Assembly (NCBI RefSeq): GCF_019890635.1
Contig: NZ_JAIOAB010000030.1
Span: forward strand, 20,481-84,480
Origin: Streptomyces sennicomposti
GTDB lineage: Bacteria; Actinomycetota; Actinomycetes; Streptomycetales; Streptomycetaceae
Direction: 5' to 3'
Length of the DNA: 64,000 nucleotides
Shown piece by piece: positions 24,428-32,052 of the stretch (position 1 is the first letter of the stretch; every line of letters begins with the position of its first letter). The notes under the pieces were generated by a model that was given only the letters and a program-made list of their open reading frames with translations, made no database searches and was not told the DNA's origin. Made by a program: the position numbers and the translations under genes.

Positions 24428-24921
24428 GATTCCCCCAGGCGGCTCCCGCCGAGTTCCACCTCGAAGGGCTCCGCGCAGTGCGGGCACCGCACGGCGGCGC
24501 GGGTGTGTCCCTCCGCGTTGATCTGGCGGTAGAAGTCCTGGAGGAACGCCAGGTCGGAGGCGAACATGTTCTCCACGATCCCGTCGTGGACCATGGGCAG
24601 CGTGCCCAGCCGGGTGATGACCCGGCCGAGCAGCACGACCGACAGATACGCCGGGTTCTCCTGCACCCGTACGTCCCGCAGCGGGACCAGCTCGTCCCGC
24701 GCGGTCGACAGCCGCATCGTCCCGTCCCGGTGCACGGCGCCCGACTCGTCGACGTACCCGCGCGGCAACTGGAAGGGGAACTCGGTGCGCAGCGCCTCCT
24801 GCTGGACCTGCTGGACCGGGAGCTGCTGCTGCGGGGCCTCCGCCGCCTCCGGTCCGGGCTCCGCCGCGTCCGGGCCGGCGTACGCGACGGCGCCGCCGGC
24901 CCTGGCAGCCGTACGCCGCAT
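24424..24921 (-). CDS. CIS baseplate/assembly protein, T4-baseplate-like with CxxC
   Basis: A 165-residue protein with a Gln-rich N-terminal tail (QQQLPVQQVQQEALRTEF) and a conserved core FQLPRGYVDESGAVHRDGTMRLSTARDE. It ends with RCPHCAEPFEVE, a single CxxC that may bind zinc as a dimer. It resembles the T4-type base plate protein family present in CIS loci right after the main tube gene. Start is ATG 24921, sharing its A with the TAA of the tube gene. Its structural place is not known to me. Confidence 0.72.
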   Translation of the reverse strand: MRRTAARAGGAVAYAGPDAAEPGPEAAEAPQQQLPVQQVQQEALRTEFPFQLPRGYVDESGAVHRDGTMRLSTARDELVPLRDVRVQENPAYLSVVLLGRVITRLGTLPMVHDGIVENMFASDLAFLQDFYRQINAEGHTRAAVRCPHCAEPFEVELGGSRLGES

Positions 24922-25364
24922 TACTCGATGACCAGTTCTTCGAACGTGATCGTCACGGTCTCGGTGAGGGCGGCGGCCTCGCCGGCCTTGACCGTGCTCG
25001 CGTCGATCTTGCTGCACCAGGCGTTGCGCAGGTGGTAGCGCTTCACCGGGTTGTTCTGGAAGTCCATCATGATGATGGAGGCGTTCTTGCGGGCCGTGGT
25101 CATCTGCCCGGTGATCGACTGGTTGATCCACTGGGTGAACGACGCCGACTGGGTCATGCCGCGCACCACCGTGCAGGTGCCGTTCTTCTTCACACCCGGC
25201 AGGTTCTTGACCACGTTCTGGCCGCCCGGGGTGTTCTGCTGGTAGGTGATGACGTCCTGCTCGATGCTGAGGCCGCTGACCTCGGCCAGGTACTCGACCA
25301 TCACACCGTCGATCTGGAGGCCGAAATTGTGCGAGGTGAGGGCGTCACCCGGCTGGAGACTCAT
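24921..25364 (-). CDS. cis1a: CIS inner tube protein, major copy (Cis1a)
   Basis: A 147-residue tube protein (GLQIDGVMVEYLAEVSGLSIEQDVITYQQNTPGGQNVVKNLPG by its opening, ending ALTETVTITFEELVIE). This is the canonical gp19/Hcp-like tube family of eCIS. It lies 55 bases after the sheath gene, the standard sheath-tube pair, and should polymerise as the stacked hexameric rings of the inner tube. Confidence 0.9.
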   Translation of the reverse strand: MSLQPGDALTSHNFGLQIDGVMVEYLAEVSGLSIEQDVITYQQNTPGGQNVVKNLPGVKKNGTCTVVRGMTQSASFTQWINQSITGQMTTARKNASIIMMDFQNNPVKRYHLRNAWCSKIDASTVKAGEAAALTETVTITFEELVIE

Positions 25365-25419
25365 GAGTTCGCTGTCCTTCTAAGGGTGTTGAGGGCGACG
25401 GGCGGAGCGGCGCTTCGGC

Positions 25420-27039
25420 CTACTCCTCCAACTCGCCGCTGCCGCTGGAGAACTGGGCCAGCCGGAAGATCACGAACTCGGCCGGCTTGACCGGCGCGAT
25501 GCCGATCTCGCAGACGACCCGGCCGACGTCCACGGACTCCGGCGGGTTGGTCTCCTCGTCGCACTTGACGTAGTACGCCTCTTCGGGGCGCTGCCCGAAC
25601 AGGGCGCCGCTGCGCCACTCGTTGACCAGGAACGCCGAGATGTTCCGCCGGATCCGGGCCCACAGCGCGTGGTCGTTGGGCTCGAACACCACCCACTGGG
25701 TGCCGATCAGGATCGACTCCTCCAGGTAGTTGAAGTACCGGCGGATGTTCAGGTAGCGCCAGGCCGGGTCGGAGGAGAGGGTGCGGGCGCCCCAGACGCG
25801 GATGCCGCGGCCGGGGAAGGCGCGGATGCAGTTGACGCCGATCGGGTTGAGCAGGTCCTGCTCCCCGCGGGTGATCTGGGTCTCCAGGTCGACCGCGCCG
25901 CGCACGACCTCGTTGGCGGGCGCCTTGTGCACGCCGCGCTCGGCGTCGTTGCGGGCCCAGATGCCGGCGATGTGCCCGCTCGGCGGGATCATCCGGGTCT
26001 GGCCGCTGCTCGGGTCGAAGGACTTGATCCACGGGTAGTACAGGGCGGCGTACTTGGAGTCGTAGCCGGCCGTCTCCTGCCGCCAGACCCTGATCTGGCG
26101 GGCGTTGAGCCCCGGCGGCGGATCGATGACCGCGACCCGGTCGCCCATCAGCTCGCAGTGCGCGATCAGACCGAGCTGGACCGCCTTGACGGCCTCCAGG
26201 TCGATCGCGCCGCGCTGGTAGGCGGCCATCAGGTCGGGCACCGCGACCATCGACACCTCGTCGACGGCCTCCAGGCCGCCGAAGCCGGTGCGGTCCGCGC
26301 TGTCGCCCAGGTACTCGGCCGGGCCCGGGTGCGTGTCGCGCGCCGGGTCGGCGGCCGGCACCGCGGGGACGGGTGCCGGGGCGGCCACGGTCACCGTCTG
26401 GTTGTCCGGACGGGCCAGCTGCGCGGCCGGCGCCGTCTCGGTCACGGTGATGAGCTTGGACCGCTCCTTGACCTGGGTGACGACGTAGTTGCGGCCGCCC
26501 TTCTTCGCCGTGACGTCGAAGGTCTCCACCGCCTTGTCGCCGTCCTTGACGATCAGCCGGAACCGCTCCGCCGGGCCCTCGCCCTCCGGGTCGGCGACCT
26601 CCACGCTCAGCGAGCCGCCGCCGGGCGCGGAGGCGATGGCGGTCACCGCGAACGTGCCGAGCTGGGTCGGCTCGGCGGCCGGCAGCGCGGCCGGAGCGGC
26701 GGAAGAGCCCACCGCGGCAGGGGACTTGGCGGACCGCCCGTTCGACGCGTCCGCGTCCAGGGCCGCGCCCTCGGCGGTGCCGCCGACCCGCACCACATAG
26801 GCGGCGGTGCCGCCGTTCTGGAAGAACCCGTAGACCGAGTGCGCCAGGTAGTACCCGTCGGTGAACTCACCGAAGGACGCGACGTACTGGCTCCAGTTGG
26901 TCACCAGCGTCGGCTCGTTGAGCGGTCCGGCCGGGGCGAGCCCCACGAAGGCCGCCACCGAGGTACCCACTCCCTCGATCGGGCGAGAACCGCTGGCCAC
27001 CTCCTCGACGTAGACGCCGGGCGACAGGTAGGAAGGCAT
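25420..27039 (-). CDS. cis2: CIS contractile sheath protein (Cis2)
   Basis: A 539-residue tail sheath protein. The N-terminus SYLSPGVYVEEVASGSRPIEGVGTSVAAFVG is the sheath hallmark. The C-terminus carries GVNCIRAFPGRGIRVWGART, LSSDPAWRYLNIRRYFNYLEESI and a final PAEFVIFRLAQ, the strand that swaps between subunits. An outer insertion of roughly residues 130-250 (Ala/Pro/Val-rich, with a VTVAAPAPVPAVPAADPA linker) decorates the sheath. It is the first gene of the leftward operon; GAGGAG lies 8 bases before ATG 27039. The promoter should lie in the 275 bases shared with the divergent surface-protein gene. Confidence 0.93.
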   Translation of the reverse strand: MPSYLSPGVYVEEVASGSRPIEGVGTSVAAFVGLAPAGPLNEPTLVTNWSQYVASFGEFTDGYYLAHSVYGFFQNGGTAAYVVRVGGTAEGAALDADASNGRSAKSPAAVGSSAAPAALPAAEPTQLGTFAVTAIASAPGGGSLSVEVADPEGEGPAERFRLIVKDGDKAVETFDVTAKKGGRNYVVTQVKERSKLITVTETAPAAQLARPDNQTVTVAAPAPVPAVPAADPARDTHPGPAEYLGDSADRTGFGGLEAVDEVSMVAVPDLMAAYQRGAIDLEAVKAVQLGLIAHCELMGDRVAVIDPPPGLNARQIRVWRQETAGYDSKYAALYYPWIKSFDPSSGQTRMIPPSGHIAGIWARNDAERGVHKAPANEVVRGAVDLETQITRGEQDLLNPIGVNCIRAFPGRGIRVWGARTLSSDPAWRYLNIRRYFNYLEESILIGTQWVVFEPNDHALWARIRRNISAFLVNEWRSGALFGQRPEEAYYVKCDEETNPPESVDVGRVVCEIGIAPVKPAEFVIFRLAQFSSGSGELEE

Positions 27040-27279
27040 GCTCCGCGCTCCTCGGGGTACGAGTCAGGATCCGGTCCACCCTCGCGCGCGAACGCGTCGG
27101 CCGAAACGTCCCGCGGTGCCGGGGCGGGGGCACTCCCGTTGCCCACAAGGGCAGTTCGCCGTGCGCCGACCTGGGGCGTGTGTGCGCGCCCGCCGGGCCC
27201 CGGCCCGCTGAGGACGGCAGGCCCCCGGCCGGGTCCGGACGGGGTGACCGATCGGGCAGCGGCTGTGCGCGCAAGACTC

Positions 27280-27308
27280 CTGACCAGGGCGGAACACGTT
27301 CGTAGCGT
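27280..27308 (+). promoter_or_regulatory. Leaderless promoter of surface protein 1
   Basis: A -35 like CTGACC (27280-27285), a 17-base spacer, and a -10 TAGCGT (27303-27308) are followed after 6 bases by the GTG at 27315. Transcription would start at or next to the start codon. The same arrangement recurs at 29069-29098 and 56591-56620. Confidence 0.7.
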
Positions 27309-27314
27309 CGTCGC

Positions 27315-28058
27315 GTGAGCCTATGGACTTCCCTCGAACCCGCGTCCGCGACCGTGGACCCCGGCAGCAGTACGCGTGTGCGGCTGCGGTTGCGCAACAC
27401 CGGTGACGTCGTGGACGAGTACCGTTTCGAGCCGGTCGGTGACATCGCGCCGTGGACGACGGTGGAGCCGCAGACGCTGCGGCTGTACCCGGGCACGACG
27501 GGCACGGTCGAGCTGACCTTCGCCCCGCCGCGCACCCCGGACGCCACCGCCGGTCCGAACCCCTACGCGGTGCGGATCACGCCCACCGAGCACCCGGAGG
27601 CGGTGACGGTCCCGGAGGGAAACCTGACGATCACCCCGTTCACGGAAGTGCGGGCGGAACTGGTTCCGCCGACGGTGAAGGGCCGTTTCCGCGGTCGGCC
27701 CCGCCTCGCGGTCGACAACTTGGGGAACACCAAGGTGACCGCCTCGGTGAGCGGCAGCGACAACGGTGACCAGTTGTCGTACGACCTTCATCCGAGCAAT
27801 GTGCAGATCGAGCCGGGCCGGGCCGCGTTCGTGAAGGCCACCCTCAAGCCGCGGAAGATCATCTGGTTCGGCGCGAAGGAGCAGCGGCCGTACACCCTGT
27901 CCGTGCAGCGGTCGGGCGCGAACCCACTGCCCGTGGAGGGGACTTACCTCCAGCGCGGCTTCCTGCCCCGCTGGCTCGCCACCTTCCTCGGTGTCGGCCT
28001 GGCCCTCAGCCTCGCCTTCGTCATGTTCTGGATCGCCTACAAACCCAACGTGAGCAGC
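27315..28058 (+). repeat. Dispersed near-identical 0.74-kb coding repeat, copy 1
   Basis: The first ~248 codons recur at 29105-29848, 30570-31316 and 56627-57370 with very high DNA and protein identity. Homology stops after the membrane helix, where each gene continues with a different linker and C-terminal domain. Confidence 0.93.
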
Positions 28059-28940
28059 GCGGCCACCGAGAAACTGGCGGAGGCCGCGGCCACCGCGCTG
28101 CCGACCGCCATGCCCTCGGTCGGCGCGTTGCCCGCCGGCGGGGCGTCCCGGGGCGGCGGGGGCGACGCGACGGGCGGAGACGACGACGGAGCCGGCCTCG
28201 CGCCCCCGGCGGGCGGAGACGGCGACGGGCAGGCCGAGGGGGACACCGCCTCCGGCGGCTCGGAGGCGAAGGGAGGCGGCGGCGGAGCCCCGGCGGAGGC
28301 GAAGAAGGACGCGCCTCGCGGCCCGCTCCCCTTCCGGCCGGGTGACGGACCCAACCTGTTCGTGCAGTTCGCGCAGGTCAGGTTGGCCACCTTCCCGGCG
28401 GACTCCCCGTGCCGGCTCACCGACCACCACACCGTGGGCATGATGGACACGGCGACGGTCGAGGCCCTGAAGTGCTGGCAGCGGCAGGTCGACGGCATCT
28501 ACGACGGCGTCATGGTCAAGACGGACGGGCTGGGCAACCTGGGCCGCTCCACCATGACCGCCCTGCTGATGGCCCACCTCGGCAAGAACACGGCCGACAT
28601 CCAGCCCGGCGAGGACAACCCCAACGTGGTGTGGTTCAACAGCGTGCTGCTGTGGGCCACGTACGACCGGATCACCGACAACGTGGTCACCACGCAGAGC
28701 CTGTTCATCCGGTCGAACATGCAGTACCTCCAGGGCGTCAAGCCCCGCGCCCACGCGCCCGTCAACGACGCCCTGAAGGAGCGGGTCAAGCTCTACCAGC
28801 GGGCGATGGGCCTCCCGGTCACCGGGACGGTGGACGACGCCACGTACCGGCAGCTGCACGGCGGCAGGATCGTCTCCCAGGACCAGCCCGGCGAGGTGAC
28901 CGCCGGCGACTACCCGCCGCTCCCGGCGACGGACCAGTAG
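27315..28940 (+). CDS. CIS-linked surface protein 1: Ig-like / TM / peptidoglycan-binding-like
   Basis: A 541-residue protein. Residues 1-213 form two Ig-like beta-sandwich repeats without a signal peptide. LQRGFLPRW then precedes a membrane helix (about 221-241), and a Gly/Ala-rich linker leads to a C-terminal domain. That domain holds two peptidoglycan-binding-1-like repeats (MDTATVEALKCWQRQVDG; LKERVKLYQRAMGLPVTGTVDDATYRQL). Positive charges before the helix predict the Ig part inside and the wall-binding part outside. Such proteins are often labelled hydrolytic protein, but no hydrolase motif is visible. The first half is almost identical to three other genes here. No Shine-Dalgarno sequence is present; a -10 box ends 6 bases before the GTG. 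Confidence 0.82.
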   Translation: MSLWTSLEPASATVDPGSSTRVRLRLRNTGDVVDEYRFEPVGDIAPWTTVEPQTLRLYPGTTGTVELTFAPPRTPDATAGPNPYAVRITPTEHPEAVTVPEGNLTITPFTEVRAELVPPTVKGRFRGRPRLAVDNLGNTKVTASVSGSDNGDQLSYDLHPSNVQIEPGRAAFVKATLKPRKIIWFGAKEQRPYTLSVQRSGANPLPVEGTYLQRGFLPRWLATFLGVGLALSLAFVMFWIAYKPNVSSAATEKLAEAAATALPTAMPSVGALPAGGASRGGGGDATGGDDDGAGLAPPAGGDGDGQAEGDTASGGSEAKGGGGGAPAEAKKDAPRGPLPFRPGDGPNLFVQFAQVRLATFPADSPCRLTDHHTVGMMDTATVEALKCWQRQVDGIYDGVMVKTDGLGNLGRSTMTALLMAHLGKNTADIQPGEDNPNVVWFNSVLLWATYDRITDNVVTTQSLFIRSNMQYLQGVKPRAHAPVNDALKERVKLYQRAMGLPVTGTVDDATYRQLHGGRIVSQDQPGEVTAGDYPPLPATDQ

Positions 28941-29068
28941 CAACCGGCGCGGACCGCACGCGATCCGCGGTGTTCCCGTACGGCCCGGTCGGCGCCCATG
29001 GCGGCCGGCCGGGCCCGGGAGGGTTGCCGTTCCCTCCCCTTCGGGCAGCGATCGTGCCCCGGGGACTC

Positions 29069-29098
29069 CTGACGCGCCGAGGGGGCCGGTCGTAGCGT
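29069..29098 (+). promoter_or_regulatory. Leaderless promoter of surface protein 2
   Basis: CTGACG (29069-29074), an 18-base spacer and TAGCGT (29093-29098) precede the GTG at 29105 by 6 bases. Upstream, CTTCGGGCA and TCGTGCCCC (about 29038-29060) are also found before the fourth paralogue. Confidence 0.7.
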
Positions 29099-29104
29099 CG
29101 ACCG

Positions 29105-30568
29105 GTGAGCCTTTGGACTTCCCTGGAGCCGGCGTCGGCGACCGTGGACCCCGGTGGCAGTACGCGTGTGCGGCTGCGGTTGCGCAACACCGGTGACGTG
29201 GTGGACGAGTACCGTTTTGAGCCGGTGGGTGACATCGCGCCGTGGACGACGGTGGAGCCGCAGACGCTGCGGTTGTACCCGGGCACGACGGGGACGGTCG
29301 AGCTGACGTTCGCCCCGCCCCGCACTCCGGACGCCACGGCTGGTCCGAATCCGTATGCGGTGCGGATCACGCCGACGGAGCATCCGGAGGCGGTGACGGT
29401 TCCGGAGGGGAACCTGACGATCACCCCGTTCACGGAGGTGCGGGCGGAGCTGGTGCCGCCGACGGTGAAGGGCCGTTTCCGGGGGCGTCCTCGTCTGGCG
29501 GTGGACAACTTGGGGAACACCAAGGTGACCGCGTCGGTGAGTGGCAGCGACAACGGTGATCAGTTGTCGTACGACCTTCATCCGAGCAATGTGCAGATCG
29601 AGCCGGGCCGGGCGGCGTTCGTGAAGGCGACGCTGAAGCCGCGGAAGATCATCTGGTTCGGGGCGAAGGAGCAGCGCCCCTACACGCTGTCCGTGCAGCG
29701 TTCGGGCGCGAACCCGCTGCCCGTTGAGGGGACTTACCTCCAGCGCGGCTTCCTGCCCCGCTGGCTCGCCACCTTCTTCGGAGTCTTCCTCGCCCTCGGC
29801 ATCACCTTCACGATGCTGTGGATCGCCTACAAGCCCAACGTCAGCAGCGGCGCCACCGAGAAGCTCGCCGAGGCCGGCAGCACACTCGCGCCGTCCCCCT
29901 CGGCCTCCCCGGTCCTGCCCGCCCCACCGTCCCCTTCCCCAGCGGAGCGTTCGCCCGAGGCGCCGGCCGGAGGTGACGGCGACGGCAAGGGCGACGGCGG
30001 CTCCGGCGGTGACGGCGGCAGCGGCGGCAGCGGCGGCTCGGGCGGCGCACCAAAGAAGGAGAAGCCCAAACCGGTCGTGCCCGCCTCGAACGTCGTGCTG
30101 CGCAACACCACGACCAAGAAGTGCGCGGACATCCCGGGCTACGACAAGGGCACCAAGGCCGGGCCCGTGCGCGAGTACACGTGTGACGGCACCTCGCACG
30201 ACAACCAGCTGTGGGACCTGGAGGTGACGGACCCGAAGGGCGGTCCCGGCGGTGCGCCCCTCTTCCTGATCCGCAACGTCAAGGACCGGTTCTGCATGGA
30301 CCTCGCCAATTACGGTGCGGCGCCCCTGCGCTCACCGATCGCCGAGTACACCTGCGACGGCACCACCGCCGACAACCAGCTGTGGTGGGCCGAGAAGCAG
30401 CCGAGCGGCGCCTACTGGATCCGCAACTTCGCCAGCGACAACAAGTGCCTGGACGTGTCGGGCTACAGCACGGGCGGCAACGACACCCCGCTCACGATCT
30501 TCGACTGCTCCAACACCGACGACCAGGAGTGGCTGATCATTCCCCAGACGTCCCCGGCGGGTGAGTGA
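29105..30568 (+). CDS. CIS-linked surface protein 2: Ig-like / TM / ricin-type lectin
   Basis: A 487-residue paralogue of the gene before it. The Ig-like half differs from copy 1 at very few residues before the membrane helix (for example Gly for Ser at position 19). The helix itself is changed (FFGVFLALGITFTMLWI). After a Gly-Ser-rich linker the C-terminus is a ricin-type beta-trefoil: three KKCADI/FCMDL/KCLDV segments, each followed by a QxW-like motif (DNQLW, DNQLW, DQEW). The lectin should lie outside the membrane. The gene has its own leaderless promoter, and the next paralogue starts 1 base after its stop. Confidence 0.82.
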   Translation: MSLWTSLEPASATVDPGGSTRVRLRLRNTGDVVDEYRFEPVGDIAPWTTVEPQTLRLYPGTTGTVELTFAPPRTPDATAGPNPYAVRITPTEHPEAVTVPEGNLTITPFTEVRAELVPPTVKGRFRGRPRLAVDNLGNTKVTASVSGSDNGDQLSYDLHPSNVQIEPGRAAFVKATLKPRKIIWFGAKEQRPYTLSVQRSGANPLPVEGTYLQRGFLPRWLATFFGVFLALGITFTMLWIAYKPNVSSGATEKLAEAGSTLAPSPSASPVLPAPPSPSPAERSPEAPAGGDGDGKGDGGSGGDGGSGGSGGSGGAPKKEKPKPVVPASNVVLRNTTTKKCADIPGYDKGTKAGPVREYTCDGTSHDNQLWDLEVTDPKGGPGGAPLFLIRNVKDRFCMDLANYGAAPLRSPIAEYTCDGTTADNQLWWAEKQPSGAYWIRNFASDNKCLDVSGYSTGGNDTPLTIFDCSNTDDQEWLIIPQTSPAGE

Positions 30569-30569
30569 C

Positions 30570-31997
30570 ATGTCCGGCCTGTGGACCTCTCTGGAGCCGG
30601 CGTCGGCGACCGTGGACCCCGGTGGCAGTACGCGTGTGCGGCTGCGGTTGCGCAACACCGGTGACGTGGTGGACGAGTACCGTTTTGAGCCGGTGGGTGA
30701 CATCGCGCCGTGGACGACGGTGGAGCCGCAGACGCTGCGGTTGTACCCGGGCACGACGGGGACGGTCGAGCTGACGTTCGCGCCACCCCGCACTCCGGAC
30801 GCCACGGCCGGTCCGAATCCGTATGCGGTGCGGATCACGCCGACGGAGCATCCGGAGGCGGTGACGGTTCCGGAGGGGAACCTGACGATCACCCCCTTCA
30901 CGGAGGTGCGGGCGGAGCTGGTGCCGCCGACGGTGAAGGGCCGTTTCCGGGGTCGGCCCCGTCTCGCCGTGGACAACTTGGGGAACACCAAGGTGACCGC
31001 GTCGGTGAGTGGCAGCGACAACGGTGATCAGTTGTCGTACGACCTCCACCCGAGCAATGTGCAGATCGAGCCGGGCCGGGCCGCCTTCGTGAAGGCCACC
31101 CTCAAGCCGCGGAAGATCATCTGGTTCGGGTCGAAGGAGCAGCGCCCCTACACGCTGTCCGTGCAGCGGTCGGGCGCAAATCCGCTGCCCGTGGAGGGGA
31201 CTTACCTCCAGCGCGGCTTCCTGCCCCGCTGGCTCGCCACCTTCTTCGGAGTCTTCCTCGCCCTCGGCATCACCTTCACGATGCTGTGGATCGCCTACAA
31301 GCCCAACGTCTCCAGCGGCGCCACCGAGCGGGTGGCCGCCGCCGGCAGTACGCTCGCGCCCTCCGCGGAGCCGAGCCGGCCGCTGGTCTCCGCGCCTCCG
31401 GAGCAGCCCAAGGAGCCCACTCCGGCACCGGCCGGGGGCGGGGAGTCGGAGAAGCCGAGCGGTGGGGGAGACACCGGGGCCCCGCCGCCGCACACCTCCG
31501 GTTCCTCCGGCGGGTCCGGCGGGTCCGGTGGTTCGGGCACGTCCGGTGGTTCGGGCGGCGGTGGCTCCCCCGCCAAGCCGAAGCCCAAACCCGCTGAGGC
31601 CGCAGGCCAGTTGATCATCGGACAGGGATCGAACCGCTGCGTCGACGTCACCGGCGGTGAGGACGGCGTGGGCCGCGACGGCACCCGGCTCCAGATCCGG
31701 GACTGCAAGCGCACCCCCAACCAGAAGTGGCAGTTCCTGGGCGACGGCACGGTGCGCTCGCTCGGTATGTGCATGGACGTGGCGTGGGGGTCCAAGGACG
31801 ACGGGGCGGCGATCCAGCTCGCCCGGTGCAGCGGCAACCCGGCGCAGACGTTCGTGCTGAGCACCCAGGGCGACCTGGTGAACCCGCAGGCGAACAAGTG
31901 CGTGGACGCGGTGGACAACGGCACCGGCAACGGGACCAAGCTCCAGCTGTGGACGTGCGCCGGAACCCCCAACCAGAAGTGGCGGGTCCAGGACTGA
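30570..31997 (+). CDS. CIS-linked surface protein 3: Ig-like / TM / ricin-type lectin
   Basis: A 475-residue third paralogue. ATG 30570 gives MSGLWTSLEP, one residue longer than its relatives at the start; a GTG at 30561 is also in frame. The Ig-like half and helix nearly match copy 2. The linker is Pro/Gly/Ser-rich with SGGSGGSGGSG. The C-terminal beta-trefoil has RCVDV, MCMDV and KCVDA repeats with QKW, QTF and QKW motifs, and is clearly different in sequence from that of copy 2. The gene lacks the leaderless promoter and depends on read-through from copy 2, whose stop (30566-30568) it abuts. Confidence 0.82.
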   Translation: MSGLWTSLEPASATVDPGGSTRVRLRLRNTGDVVDEYRFEPVGDIAPWTTVEPQTLRLYPGTTGTVELTFAPPRTPDATAGPNPYAVRITPTEHPEAVTVPEGNLTITPFTEVRAELVPPTVKGRFRGRPRLAVDNLGNTKVTASVSGSDNGDQLSYDLHPSNVQIEPGRAAFVKATLKPRKIIWFGSKEQRPYTLSVQRSGANPLPVEGTYLQRGFLPRWLATFFGVFLALGITFTMLWIAYKPNVSSGATERVAAAGSTLAPSAEPSRPLVSAPPEQPKEPTPAPAGGGESEKPSGGGDTGAPPPHTSGSSGGSGGSGGSGTSGGSGGGGSPAKPKPKPAEAAGQLIIGQGSNRCVDVTGGEDGVGRDGTRLQIRDCKRTPNQKWQFLGDGTVRSLGMCMDVAWGSKDDGAAIQLARCSGNPAQTFVLSTQGDLVNPQANKCVDAVDNGTGNGTKLQLWTCAGTPNQKWRVQD

Positions 31998-32027
31998 CCG
32001 CGCGGCGGCACCGACCACGCGGCGGCA

Positions 32028-32050
32028 GCGGGGCCGGTGACCGGCCCCGC
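32028..32050. terminator. Bidirectional hairpin terminator
   Basis: GCGGGGCCGG (32028-32037) pairs perfectly with 32041-32050 across TGA. It lies between the convergent ends of surface protein 3 (31997) and the ATPase gene (32053). Confidence 0.8.
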
Positions 32051-32052
32051 GG

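Noticed and set aside
12571..27039. Prophage interpretation of the tail genes
   Set aside because: Sheath, tube, spike and baseplate genes are present, but there is no capsid, portal, terminase, integrase, lysis or replication gene. The AAA+ ATPase and DUF4255 protein are specific to contractile injection systems.
27315..31997. Hydrolase activity of the Ig-like proteins, suggested by the usual label hydrolytic protein
   Set aside because: No catalytic motif is visible. The recognisable parts are Ig-like repeats, a membrane helix and binding domains.
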